Source: Zygnema circumcarinatum (lineage: Eukaryota > Streptophyta > Zygnematophyceae > Zygnematales > Zygnemataceae). From it: a stretch of DNA of 64,000 nucleotides. Shown in pieces: positions 1 through 12,841 of the stretch; within the stretch, counting starts at the first letter, position 1; each line of letters starts with the position of its first letter. The position numbers and the translations under genes are program-made. The notes beneath the pieces are model-generated. The model searched no databases. It worked only from the letters and a program-made list of their open reading frames with translations, and was not told the DNA's origin. Where the stretch lies: positions 5,417-69,416 of the forward strand of contig CM074806.1 of NCBI GenBank assembly GCA_037447605.1, in the 5' to 3' direction.

Positions 1-3000
1 GGAGGGGGGAGGGAGAGGGGGAAGACAGATACAAACACGTATTTTGTAGGTTTCCATCGTGGAAATACCATGTCTAAGTGTCTTTCTTTTCCCAAATGAT
101 GAACCACCCCATACAATTCCGCCTTCTGCATCCCTATCCATGCCGCACTGGCGGCAAATGTTTTTACAGGGATTTGCTGGAGAGGAGAAAGCAACATGCC
201 TGTAATGACTGAGTGCAGACAGGCGGTAAACGCTCAGGAAGACGAGCACGTGCAGGGCAATGGAGTAGAAGAAAACAAAGGTTCTCGCATGCCTGTTCCC
301 ATCCATGCCACCAGCGGGGCTTCACCTCCTAAGGCCGTCTCGAACAGAAAGTTTAGAATTGAATCAGGAACACCATAAAAGCTAAACTCAGGAGTAGACT
401 AGCGATGAACAAAAGGTTAGTACGCTTTTTGTAGGAGGATCACATCGCAATGCGATGTCGACAGGTTTTTGTTTACACCAGAAAGGTAAGAATTTGCATA
501 ATGAAAGCATATTCAAGGCCTCAAATTGCCGTAGGTAAGCGTTTGAGCTACACACTTATTTCCCATTAGAAATCGGCCACTTGTGAGCGTGATGCGATCC
601 CTAAGGCCGAGTTCCTTGTAGCGCTGCTCCTTCTCCTGTAGCCAAAACGACACGTCCCCTTGAGAGGACAAACCGCCAGGCGCCTATAGAGTTCAAAGTA
701 GAAAGACAACAAACTGACTCCAACACTTGCAAGAGCAGTGTCGAAGCTGAAGGGGCAAAGACATCGAGAGCAACACGCAGAAACTGTTCAGTATAACAAC
801 ACAGTTTTCCACATGCGCAGACATTCGCAGAGTGCACAAGACGTGAAAACGGATTTGGAGCTGACCTTGTTTGAAAAAGCAGCAAAAGGGTTAATAGTTT
901 CTTCATATATCTTTTTGTATCTTGCCTCAACTTCAGACCCTCCACCTGCTTCAAGGTCTTCCTCGCGCTGCCAGCACAAGGAAAGAAAGTGCTTCTTTAA
1001 CACAGCTTCTTTTATGCGACGTGTACTGTCAAACTAGCGCTTAGGTCTTCCTTTTCCAAGGTTGATACTATTCGTATGGTGGATTGTCCTAAAGAAAAAC
1101 AGTAAAAAAGATTAGGTATTTGCTTCCAGCCCCATGGCCAAACAGTCTATCATCTTGCTCTCACGCCAAGGCCCACCACATATAGAATAGGAGGCTCTCT
1201 GCTACCTTTGCTTGGATACCAGTCATGCCGCTAAATGGAGTGATATTCCAGTTTGCTCAAGATTAAAACAATTTTGCATACAAACCTTTCTAAGTCTATG
1301 CTGCGGACCTCCTCGTTCCTTCGTGTACTCCTGAACGTAACGGAACTTTTCGTATAGCTTCACATTATCATTCTTTGTGCGTTCCAGCTCTGCGGTCAGC
1401 GTGCTACATTTTTCCCGCATTCTTCTCAGCTCCTGCATAAGACCCAAGGCACACCGCTTCCAGAGTCACAGACAGATCTTGAGCATACGGTAGCTTCACC
1501 AGAAAAGTGTGTACCGTTGATATGATAACCGCGAAGCCAAAACAGCAAATCACTACAATATGAAACCTCCCTAGCACATAGGAAACCAGCTACCACAAGT
1601 GCGCAAAAGTGAGATTTCACATTTTCCAGATCTTTAACTTGTACAAGCTTTTCCGCCTACACTGCGTTCCCCTTCATAAACACATGTGATTGCCTCACGA
1701 TAACTTCTGAGCCATCGGCAATCAGTTACCAACCTCCTCTACTTCCACAAGCTTTTGGCGGAAACGGTCGCGCTGCCCACAGACGACTGACAGCATCGAT
1801 TTCTCCTCTTCCTCCACTGGTGCCTCCTTGCCGCTGGTGGCACCGTTGCCATTTCGCTGCAGCAAGTCGGTGATTCGTGCATCTGGAGCATCCCATTCGT
1901 CGGCATTCCCTGGCCGTCGTTCTCCGGACCCATAACCCTGCAAAAGGCACAGCAAGATGCGATCAGCTTCGGCGTCACCTGCAAAGTTTGCGCCAGAATT
2001 GGTCCTACATGGCAATGACTAAAATGACATGTTCGTATCCACTGAATCTGTGAATTTTGCTTAGGTTTATGAACGGCACCCTTCTTCACGGATACACAAG
2101 TAGAAAATAAAATATGGTGCATTGGGGACAAGATAAGATGATTGGAAACATAGGCGAGACGTTTTTCAACAGCTGGACTGAAGTTCTGGCAAGGTATTTG
2201 TGAGGTTTCGAATAGGGCACTCCTGCTCTTATCAATCTCCTTTCTTGAAACACCGCCATTGGTCATATCCAGTATATACTAGCTTTGCTGAGGCACGACT
2301 GGCGGGGTTCTTGATGAAACCATTCATCCAGACTGATTCATGCAGTAAATAGTTTCACCCCAAAGAATTCATTTCTTTTGATTTTAATCAGCCTTCCGCA
2401 CAGCTTTCGTGACTTGAGGCTGGGGAAATGGGGCTCAGACGCTTTCCGGTTTGGTATGCATCTGCACAACCTGATAGACCAGTTTGGACACCTCACCTTT
2501 ACAATATCATCTTCCAGCCGTGAGATCAGAGCCTTCTGTTCTGCAACCTTGGCCTCCAGCTCTTGCAGTTGCGACACTGCGTCTTCTGCCTCTTTCACCT
2601 TCCCTGACAGTTGAACCTGTTCTCCGCCAGTAGACATAGGCCCCCCGGCAAGTGAAAGGTTACATCGCAGCTGGGACATGGTTAACTTCTGCATTGTAGG
2701 CATTTCAAGCTTACGTTTCAAACCAGCTGGTAAACAATAGGACAAATCGGACTTTTTCCACAGATAAAAGGACAGGCCTTGCAACAGCGTCTAAGTTTTG
2801 GCAACCTCGATTTGCCGTAGGGATTTGCAGATTCTGACCTTCACTTGCGTTAGCTCATGCTCCACCTTGCGGTTCTTTTCCAAAAGCAAAGTCTCCAACT
2901 TGCCCATGTCTCCATTTCTCCCCGGAGTATCCCAATCTTCAACTTCCACGGAGTTGTAGCCAACTGCCTGCTACCCCATAATTTTCTGATTCTGTTAGAC

Positions 3001-6000
3001 GGAACACGGTATCAAATAATTGTCCACCAACAATGAACGTATACCCGATAGCAGAAACAGATGCCGCAAAACACATGATCATAAGCAATTACCTGCATAA
3101 GGCATCTAGGCATGCTCTATTCCTCAGTTCGCAGAGCAAGTAAAAGTGTCAAGGTGCCACGAATAAGCAGATGTTCACATCCTCAGTGAAAAAAGAAAGA
3201 TCACGGAAGTTCATAGCGTTAAAGTCCGCTCTTTTCTCCTCTGTGCAATCATAGAGTCACCATCTTTCCAGAATGTCCATTTCAAACAAGATCGGCCAGC
3301 TCGATAAATTTCTGGCCCAGTCCGGTCACGAAGGCCCTGATGTGACTGGAGGAATATAGGAGCTATAGACTAACCTGGAGAATCTTCACTTGTTTCCGCA
3401 AGTCTTCAACCTGCTTTTCTGTTGGTCGGACACTTAATTCTGCTTGCAGATTTGAAACCAGAGTCTCCTGCAGATATGGCAAAGCAAGCTATAAATTGAA
3501 ATTCTTACGTGGTGTTCAATCTGCTCCTTTGCTGAATCGCGAGGTCCGCTTTAACTTACAAAACAAAAGAAAAAGCAAAATTAAAAATACCAGTGTAATG
3601 AAACAACAGCCAGAATTGACTAAAATGATCATGTCATTCACCTTCTCATCCAATATGCTATGAAGCTTCTTCAGCTCAATCAGATGGTTGTCACGCTCTG
3701 TCGCAAGAGCTGTTTCTACGTTGTGAAGCTCCACATGCAACTCGGAAATGATCTTTTCTTTGGCGCTGAGTGAGACCTCAAGGCTGCTGCTTGCCTCGAG
3801 GTCGAACCTGCGCCCTTGCCATTGGACAACACGGAGCTTTGGCCAAAGAAAACATAGTATGCTAGTGGCAATATCTCTGCTCCAATCACAATAACAGGCA
3901 GCAACCCTGACACAGGTTCGAAGTCCATGTGTTATCTGAAATTACACCGCGTGACAAAAGGACTTATTGAATGTGAAGGTAGTAACACACCGCATAATTC
4001 CAGTAATCATGCAAAGTGGAGTATACAAGCTCAAATGACCATAGGTTACTCTTTCCGAGGCAATTTAATGACTCGGAATAGCCCACGGAGTGGAATAAAC
4101 TTTAGAGTGCATCGTGCTATTTGTCAAGGGTCGTTCATGTCGCCGCTGGACATCTCCCTTGAAGTCCCAAAAAAAAAATCTAAGAGGACCCAGCCTTTTG
4201 AGATAAAAGTGGAATTACATGTCAAAGTGCGGAGCCTCCTGTGATTGGGCCTGGTGCAGCTGCGCCTTCAAAGCTTCCTGCGTCAATGGCCAGCACAAAG
4301 GTTAGGATTCAGATTGTTACATCAAATACTGTCCAGTATCATCCGCATTCCCACATTCTCTATCTTCATCCTGGTTCGTGTTCACACACGCCTAAAATAA
4401 AATAATGTTAGTCTATACATGCTCTAGTCTCAGAATGAAAGTCCCCCACAATTCAAAGCGACGCACATTGTCCGGGCCACCCACCAGCTCTTCATCAAAG
4501 TGGAGGACGAGATTTGCAACTCCTGTTTACACTCCGTTGATTCAACGTTCTTCCTACACTATGTCTAGTATTACGTCCTCTTCTCTGTGAGTAATTCCGA
4601 TCCCGTCGTAACCTACGCAGGGATTTGATGTTTATGGATGCTGAAAACAACCGCCTGCGCCGCACCTTCTCTCTTTCCAAACTCAAGAGACGAGAGGTTG
4701 CACGTTCCACCTCATCCGTCAGCAACGTCATCTCCGACTGCTTTGCCGCTCTCTCTTCCTCTGCCCGGTTTCAGCAATCGTGAACAGTTAGGAACTGTCT
4801 CACATATTCAAATCAGTTCTCCATGCAGACAAGCCATAGTCGAAGCAACATATATGCCTGTCATAATGATGCCCAGCACATTCCTAGGCAGCATTTCAAC
4901 TCTGACAAAAAAGGAAAAGGAAACTCTGCATTTCCTGTTCAAAAGACCGTGGAGTCTAAACCATGTCCGTGGCACACCTGACTGAGCTCGTAACTCAAAC
5001 AGTTGGCTTTGCCCAAGCTCATGCAACCGTTGCATATTCTGCACGCTTTCACGGGCCGCCCTAAGCTGGTCATGAAGCTGATTTTCCCTGCAATACATAA
5101 AATTAAACTCGTGTCAGCGCCAAGGCTATATTGACTATTGGTTCACCTACGAGCAGGAGTGGGTTGAGGCAGTAAATGGTCTAATGAAATGGCTCCTGGG
5201 AAAGCCCAGGACGATACTTCGTCTTTCAAGGTGAGACTGGTCAATGCAATTCATCTCAGTCCTGCAAAGGTTGAAAACGACCCTCCAGTAAAGGCTAAAC
5301 TCATCTACAAACCAAGACATTAACAAGCTACGGTAGGGAAACAGACTGAAACTTTCCAAAAACCCGACTACCAATAAAGCACGAATAGGAGGTTAAGAAA
5401 AGATAGGACAGAAGGACTCGCACCCACGGTCTTCGACTTGACGACAGCTGCTCTGAAGGTTTCAAGGAAGGCAAGAAATAACGTCCATACCTATCTTTTA
5501 AAGTTTCAAAACTCTTCTGGCTCTCTTCGGCAAGGACTTGTTGTTTCATGGCCACCATTTCCTTCACTTTCTCTTCCATCTGTAGAGCCATAACAAGGCT
5601 GGAATCACGATATGGCAAGAAAACCCGAAGGTAGAAAAAAAAAAATCATTTTGAAGATCGAGATTTTCGTGAGTGCTTTGTGCTTTGTGACCAAATGCTT
5701 CGAAGAATGAAGGAACTTAAAGAATACGCTTTCATAAGCGGCCCGTTTTTTATATGTCAAAGCCTATTAGGGAGCATTAGTCTCACAGGCTGAAAAGATC
5801 AGAGCTACTTAAGTCTTGAAAGGCCAAATGCTGATGTTCAAAGTGCCAGTCTAGCGCACGTCATCCTCCAGAATCAACGTTAGCACAGGTCGCCTGCAAG
5901 TGACGAGAATAGCTGGACACTAAACGAAGACCTCCAGACAGCTCACCTGCTGTTCCAGTTGCCTATTCCGCTCGTCCAGACGCCGAACAGTAGCTTGTTG

Positions 6001-7126
6001 GTTTTTCAAATGGGCGGATTCTGCTCGAAATTCCTCCAGCTCTTGTTTCATCTTTCTGTTCTCTTGCTCAAGCTCACTGACACGAGAGGAAACCTCCTGT
6101 AGAAGCTCAATAAAAAATTGAACGCTTACACGTCAGTTTCTTCAAAAGTTCAAAAAACTATTTCCACTCAATGATACTTCACATTCGATTATTGAGGCAC
6201 CACTACACTGGGTGATTTAAATCTGTCGCTTTAAATACATGAACATATTGATCAACAGCACATGGCGTGCAAGTTTTCCTGTATTCGTCCTCTCCACTCA
6301 TCAACACCCAATAAATAAATGACGGAATATCGCGTGAGGATCGACTGGTCGTTAATGGGCTTTAAAGAAGCAATGCTAAAGGCTCTAATTGTGACGAGCG
6401 GACAGGGTGCATAAGCCATACCGCTGCCGAGGCCAGGGCAGGCAGCGGATCAGGCGCCTCGTACAGCTTTTGATACACATTGAGGAAGGCATTTTCCCCA
6501 AATTTCGCTCGTTTTGTGAGATTGTCAACCTCCTCTTGAAATGCCTTGAGAAGACCATTGAAATGTTTAGCCTTCTCCTCTGAAGATGCCTTTTTAAAGT
6601 CTGCAGTTGCATCGTGCTCAACCATAACAATAAGCACGCAGATAACCTTGACCAGCGTACCTCAAAAATAAATATTTAGGAAAAGAAAATGCACTCGTTC
6701 CTTGTGTACTGATTGCCATAAGAAACATTTGGAAAACATTGGAATCACAGATTAAAATTTCGCAACCTGCAGGGTGGTCCAATCACTTGCCTCTTGTGAG
6801 CTCCGCCAGTTTGCGACGATTTTTCAGACTGCTTTCCTGATTTTCAGCAATCTTCAGACCTTGTTCGTCCAGCAAGCCTCGAGCATTCTCCAAATCAAAT
6901 TCTGCGAGCAGAGAGCTACATTTATTCGCCATACAGAAATGTTGTGCACACCCTTCCCAATGCTTTCAAGTACGCACTTCCTGCTAAAGGAGCCAGGATT
7001 ACCTTTCCAGTATGCAAAAACGACGGAAATAGGAGATGCAGCGCTGTACGCAGCGGCATCCGACGACCTCGTTTTCGCGGCTTCTTGGCGCACATCCGCG
7101 TCTGGTCCGTCGTCCATGGGATCCAT
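1..7126 (-). CDS. CASP: CASP golgin (CUX1/CASP family, plant type), 3' end open at window edge
   Basis: A tail-anchored Golgi coiled-coil protein that acts in intra-Golgi or ER-Golgi tethering. Exons in gene order: 7126-7003, 6901-6791, 6600-6422, 6096-5947, 5579-5491, 5087-4978, 4760-4666, 4277-4219, 3807-3642, 3526-3509, 3467-3375, 2967-2839, 2616-2497, 1937-1734, 1432-1286, 967-866, 635-556, and 292 leftwards. All phases agree. The N-terminus holds the family signature (VVFAYWKEFDLE, then KFGENAFLNVYQKLYEAPDP), followed by about 550 residues of coiled coil with the plant landmarks AVGYNSVEVEDWD and NPFAAFS. The last exon encodes the C-terminal membrane segment ARTFVFFYSIALHVLVF. About 658 codons precede the last exon; the plant protein is near 690 aa. 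Intron 2 has a GC donor and exon 10 is only 18 nt. After the membrane segment the frame stays open to base 1, so the true end is off-window or behind one more splice, perhaps a GC donor near 224. Start: first ATG, with a second three codons later. Confidence 0.93.
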
Positions 7127-7640
7127 GTTCAGGCGACAGAAGCTCCGAGCCGCCCTAGCGCTTCCCCCCGCGTGTCCGCAGCATCCGCCTCGCCTCGGCT
7201 CGCCTCTCGCCCCTTCCTGGAGGAGGCCGCAGGGCAGTCCGAGCTCAGCTCAGCTCAACTCAGCTCATGTCGCGTCCGTCCGACCCTCTCTCCCTGCGTC
7301 GGTCCGCCCTCGGAACGTCGCGCCCAGCCCTGCCTGTCTCTGTCCGCGCTCTACCGGACGGTGAGCGACGACTGCAAAGCAACGACGACGAAGCAAAGCG
7401 GATCGAGCGCACAACAACAACAACGCGCAGTCGAACACAACCACGAAGGGGAAGGACGGAGCTCGAGGAACCACTCACTGACTGGCAGGAATGATTGCCG
7501 GGCCTGCCCGCTACCATTAGGCGGCGCCAGACCACGTAATGTTACGAACCAGAAAGTTTCGGAAGTACTCTGCCGCACGAGGATCGCTATGTCACCGGAA
7601 TACTTGTTCTGGCCTCAAACTTACCAATAACTTTAGGAGT
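7127..7640. promoter_or_regulatory. GC-rich 5' region of the CASP gene
   Basis: Bases 7140-7530 are GC- and CpG-rich and include a short tandem of CTCAG/CTCAA units at 7240-7265. They directly precede the CASP start codon on the minus strand, so this is the likely promoter and 5' UTR. Overlapping ORFs here on both strands are low-complexity Ser/Arg/Pro frames with no family resemblance. Bases 7545-7630 hold a copy of dispersed repeat B. Confidence 0.45.
7545..7630 (+). repeat. dispersed repeat family B, copy 1
   Basis: The stretch around CGGAAGTACT, then GAGGATCGC, TGTCACCGGA and TTCTGGCCTCAAACT, recurs in the same orientation at 27825-27925 with scattered mismatches and a short insertion. 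No coding sense is visible. It may be a fragment of an old mobile element. Confidence 0.6.
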
Positions 7641-8159
7641 ACTATATACCGCCCCCATTTTGGTTATCCCGCCCCTGTTTTTTTAAATCCCACTCTCCCA
7701 TTTTGGCTATTCCGCCCCCTCCCATTTCGGGATATCCCGCCCCCTACTTTGGACCTTCCCCCCTTGTTTTCTCCTTCTCAAACATCAGCGCAACGTCCGT
7801 AAAGACATTTGCAAAGAGAGGGCAGAGCAGAGAAGAGAGGGAGAGAGAGAATGAGCAGAGGAGAGAGAGAGAGACTAAAGGAGAGAGCAGAGGAGAGAGA
7901 GAGAGCAGAGGAGTGAGAGCCGAGGAGAGAGAGTATAGAGGAGAGAGAGAGAGCAGAGGAGTGAGAGCAAAGGAGAGAGAGACTAGAGGAGAGAGCAGAG
8001 GAGAGCAAAGGAGCGAGAGAGAATGAGCAGAATCTCCTCCCGAAATATCCAAAATGGGGGGATAGCTTAAATGGGAGGGGGGCGGAATAGCCAAAATGGG
8101 AGAGTGGGATTTCAAAAAAACAGTGGCGGGATAACCAAAAGGGGGGGGGGGTATATAGT
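7641..8159. mobile_element. short inverted-repeat (MITE-like) element with a purine-rich core
   Basis: The left arm (about 7641-7750) and right arm (about 8039-8159) are inverted copies. Both start ACTATATACC and continue through a TTTTGG-TTATCCCGCC block, a T-run, AATCCCACTCTCCC and TTTTGGCTATTCCGCCCC, at roughly 85-90% identity over about 95 bp. Within each arm the motif TTTTGGNTATNCCGCCCC recurs about three times. The core, about 7811-8028, is almost pure AGAGAG-type purine on the plus strand. There is no transposase frame. Because the termini are TATA-rich, the target duplication cannot be fixed; a TA duplication is compatible. I infer a non-autonomous DNA transposon. Confidence 0.75.
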
Positions 8160-8164
8160 TCTCA

Positions 8165-8335
8165 TTACTTCAAAGTCTGACACCAACTGTGGCGATGATT
8201 GCAACCATTCGAAACAACGATGAGCAATCCTTGTCAATGATTCCAACCATTGTTTGCCAACCATTGACAATGGTGTCAACCACTGGCTACCAAACAACAG
8301 TCAACCATTGGCCAATCATCGGGTGATCTGATGAT
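8165..8335. repeat. degenerate CAACCATTG/CAATGGTTG repeat cluster, copy 1
   Basis: The words CAACCATT, its complement AATGGTTG and near variants recur about every 15-25 bp, giving many overlapping short inverted repeats. A similar cluster is at 28580-28710. No coding potential is seen. Confidence 0.55.
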
Positions 8336-9024
8336 CCGACCTGGCATTGCATTCCAGTGTCCCATTATGACAACAAAATGGGAAAAGTCTGCTCGACGCG
8401 CTCACAGCGGCCCGCCGAGCAGTGCGCAGTGGGCAGCACCGAGAGCGGGAAGGCCGTTCAGGCGGGCACAAAGGCTGCAGCGGGAATGGGCCGGCCGAAC
8501 ATGAGCAACGGCCTCCCCCGTTCGAGAGCAAAGAACATGTGCGCCAGACACCGGCAGCTTCAGAAACAATGTGCACACTATGCAATTAATATTGTATCCC
8601 GAGCCCACTTGCTACCCCTACTTATTTTCCCAAGGGATACTTTCTAACAGTCTACAATATTCGCTTGCTATCTTCAGCGCCACTGGGGACATAACACTTC
8701 AAACTAAACTACAGCTGCAACTGCAACTCTAATTTGCACCAGTTGCAGAGAAAGGCAAAAATGGACTCAGAATGGGGTTCCATTGTCCAAGCCAGGCAAT
8801 ACAGACGAGGGGGCGGGATCAGAACAGGGCCTCATCGGCTGTGTACCCATCCTAAATCCTGAGTCTGATAAACATCGACAATGCTTAGAACGCGCGGAGG
8901 CGCAGGATGGGAACAGTCTCCTGAAAGGGGCGAGTACAATGTCAGAGCTGACGCATCTCCACCATGCCCCTCGTTGCATCGTTCAACAGGCCAATAAGAA
9001 TCACCAGTTCTGTGCCAGACAGCG
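8336..9024. other. intergenic, between KAS III 3' end and the repeat cluster
   Basis: Unique-looking DNA with short ORFs only. This should include the 3' UTR of KAS III on the minus strand. I see no gene here. Confidence 0.5.
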
Positions 9025-12000
9025 TCAGCCCCACCGGAAGATAGCCGACGCCCAGGTGAGGCCGGCTCCGAAGCCTGCAGTGGCCACCACATGGCCGGGC
9101 TGCACCTTTCCGGCTCGAATGGCTTCATCCAGAGCCAAGGGGATCGACGCAGCACTTGTATTGCCATAGTTCTGCAAATTCGATATTACTCGCTCCGAAG
9201 GGATGGACATTTTTTCAGAGACTGCATCCAGGATTCGTTGATTTGCCTGCGAGGTACGACAACCAACTTAAACAAACACTTAGATACAAATAGTGGGTCT
9301 AGTTGCAAATATCTGGTTGTCTTCCTGACATTTCAACAGTCAGAACTGGATTGTTTCCACGTGTACAACAACGGATAAGTTTTCGGTACATCTGCGTGAC
9401 AGCCGTAGCCTGTATCTATTGCAGAAAATGCCGGTTTGGCACGAAATATCTACATTCTCCCAAAGAAAGCAAGCAAAGAATGGGTGAGCGAAAGAGAAGA
9501 CTAACCTTGGAGAACACTTTCATTTATGGGGTTATGGGTTCAAGTCTGCAAGAGTTTGAAGCTGTGTAGGACTGACCTGGTGAAGCAAAAGCCAGTCCAA
9601 ATCAGCAGGCGTAAGACCCGCTTCTTCCATGGCGGTGTCTACGACCTGTAAATCCCAATGGCGCCAAAAATCCCGCTGTCATCTCAGTGTGGAAGAAAAC
9701 TCCGTTGAATGAAGAAATTAAACAGAAAATTCACGACCAAGCCCAGCTAGGACTGGGTTTCACCATTGTCCCACATTTCTTTTCGACGACAAGAACTCCA
9801 AGTTCCGATTACACCGGTTTGCATAGTTTTTCTTAAGGCTTATATCACCGAAATAGGAGATAACTACCCTCAAGAAATTCAAGAAGGAACCAACCTGTGG
9901 TACTGCTCTGACAGCAAATTTGAAGACTTCTTTCCCATTCATTTGAATGTAATTAGCGTTTGCTTTGCCGGGCAGCTGCAAGGCAGCCGCTCCGTTCCCT
10001 GCTACTGCTCCGTTGGATGTAGCGTTAACAGTTGCATGGAGATGCCTGTTTCGGCAGCCCAAAAAAAATACAAAATGGAAAAAGTACTTAGAGAACGAAC
10101 CTACGATAAGCTGACCTTGCACCATGGCCACTTTGGGCCCCCTAGTTTAGTTTTTTGCATCTTGGGCCTTCTATGCCAAGCTCAACAAAGGTTATCCGTG
10201 AAAAAATGCCTGCCTGTTGCCTTGGCCGTCACTTCGCATATCAAAGCCCAACAGTCCATCTTCTTCATCATCAGCAGCAGCCTGTTCACCCAAAATCCTC
10301 TCGCATCAAAATTTGACGTAGAGGAAGCTTTCAAAATGAACTCCACTAATCCGACCCAAGGGTTGATATTATCGTGGGATGCATCTTAATGTTGACACTC
10401 CCATGAGAGACAGCGTCCTGAAAATAATTTCCTTCCAGCCTCCCCTTTCTGCTCACCCGTACAAGCACTGCCCCGCATCCATCCCCAAAGAGGATGCAGG
10501 TGCCTCTGTCTGTCCAGTCCACATATCTCGAGAGGGCGTCAGCCCCAATAACGAGCACGTTCTCAAAGCCACCCCCTGCCGAAAACCCAAGCGCCAAGAG
10601 CAAGCAGATAAACATAGCAGAAAAGTGCATTGACGAGAAAACAAGAAAGAGCTCAAGACGTTGTGTCTAATCGCCTCAATTATAAACCTCAAATGGTTAG
10701 ATGCAAATATTTTATAATGCTGTTGATTAAGTTACTTTACTCTATCCTCCTCCTCCTCGCCATACATCCCCTGCTGATGTACATTGTGCCAGCCTCTGCA
10801 TGTGGCTGATGTTGCATGAAATTGCCTCGTACTACGATTGGAAGCTAAATCACATAGACTTCTCACACTTGGTCATAGCATAATGACACAAATCAAACGA
10901 AGCACATCTAATACCTACATCCACAAACTTCCAAAACTAAAGAGAAAAACACATCGTAAAGGGAGTCCGTGAATTGATTGTCCGATCCACAGAGAGAGCA
11001 AGCGTGTTGGACCAATCATCTAAACAACATCCTCGAGTGTTCCAATTTCCAAAGCGCCTGAATACTACCTCGAATGAAGCGAGTAGCGGTCACCAACCCC
11101 ATCACAAAGCCACTGCAAGCAGCAGTCAAATCAAAAGCAACAGCTCTTTTGCAACCAAGAGCCGCTTGAATCTGCAAATCAAAGAAAATAAAAAGAGAAC
11201 ATTCTAATTAGCCCCTCGGCTTGGTGGAAAATTCGTGCTCGTTTGGATAGTGCAAAATGTGCTCACGGTTGAGCCATTCTATGAGGGATTTTTGTCCATC
11301 ACGCACAACAGATTGCACGTGATGAATGCGAAATTCTCTCCGCTAATCTCGTGTCTCCAGTATTCACCGATGGCTTAAACAATGTACTTTCATATAGAAA
11401 TGGAAAACGCGAAAGACACTCTCAGAAGACATGGGAGGGGAAGTGAGACAGGGAGAGGGAGTGGAAGTGGCTGAGGGGCGGGGACAAGAGGAAGGCATAC
11501 GGAGAGGAGAGGGGGCAAGAAGTGAGAGGGACAAGCACAAGGAGTGGGAGGAGCGAGAGTAAAGGGGACAAAGAGAGAGAGGTCGAGAGGAGCAAGCGAA
11601 AAAGAGATGGGAAGGACAAGGTGGAGACATAGTATGGAGAGGAGAGCAAGATTGCCTACCATGCAAGCTCCACCAAAAATGTCTTCAGGAGTGGACGTGC
11701 AGAGAATAACAAGATCAACGTTCTCCGCATCCACTTTCCCCATCTCTAACGCTTTTTGGCACGCCTCTACTGCTAGGCCCGTTAAGCTTTCCTCGCCTGC
11801 ACGGCCATAAGTGAACAACATGCTTCATCAGCACCATGCTTAATGCCCACCTTCAGATAACACTAAAGACTATAGCACACGTGCCACGTTGTGACCTGAA
11901 AGGTCTACGAGCAGTAATAAAAGAACCACTAATATTCCGGACATTTCCCGTGCGCAAATTTCACTATCGATGTCATTTTGAAATAAGAGCAGAAAGGCGG

Positions 12001-12841
12001 GTCGCTCTTCATGTTCAGATGTCTGATCTCTCCATCAAACAAAAAGAAATCACTGTGAGAAAGATTGTTATCAACATTAAGATGGTGTTGCGAAAACTGG
12101 TACCGGACAAGATTCTCCTGTTTCGGATTCCAGTTCGAGTCGATATCCATTCGTCGTTAGTTTCAACAAGAGCTGAAAGTGCTTCATTACTGACCACTAC
12201 GCTCGGAATAGCGGAGCCGGAGCCGATCAGACGTGAACCTCTCCCTACGCTCCTGCCATGTCACATCCTCTGAGCAAATAGAATTAACTCATACATATAC
12301 ATTTTTTAACTTGCTGAATGGTGCTGCAACCATAAAGATAAGATGCTACGGGCAAATATTCTTTGAAGCACTCTGGACAGAGCTTGAATCACTGCCTTCA
12401 GAGGCCCAGGAAATTGAGAATGAATAACCAATATGAAGTGTCATGACTATTTTATTGCACTGTTCAGGTGCAACCACTGTTACCCTCTTTACTTTTTACT
12501 CACCGCTTGCCAGCAAGCTTCGCCACTGCTGGTCCAGCAGTGTCTGCAGCTACAGCAGCAGTGCAGATTCGAGTGAAACCCTGTAAAGAACATCTGCTTG
12601 CTCCCAAAACATCCTGCAGCTGTTTCAAGGAACTGCAAAACAAGTGGTTGATAACGCGCGATGAGAAGTGCGAACGCCTCTCTATGCATGTCAGCCTCCT
12701 CTGCCTTCTGCTAAACACTGAAGAAACCGATGCTGCAGGAGAAGTGCTATTTGCAGCAGCGGCATAGCCATGGCTTTGAGAGGCAGAGCTCGAGGATGGT
12801 CTCCATAATGCAGCTCCGCACGCAGCTCCAATTCCAGCCAT
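9025..12841 (-). CDS. KASIII: 3-oxoacyl-ACP synthase III (KAS III), plastid
   Basis: KAS III condenses acetyl-CoA with malonyl-ACP to start type II fatty-acid synthesis in the plastid. Nine exons: 12841-12504, 12252-12104, 11796-11660, 11171-11069, 10575-10457, 10281-10214, 10045-9895, 9645-9577, 9246-9025. They join in phase to 451 aa; plant enzymes are about 400. Exon 1 encodes a Ser/Ala/Arg-rich, acid-poor N-terminus typical of a transit peptide. The thiolase-fold triad is complete: Cys227 in TAACSGF, His377 in LLLHQAN and Asn407 in [39 protein letters not shown] and the terminal [15 protein letters not shown] are plant-type signatures. The intron after exon 6 uses an AG|GCAGGC donor. Purine-rich sequence fills intron 3 (about 11415-11610 on the plus strand). 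The start is the ATG that opens the transit peptide. Confidence 0.96.
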
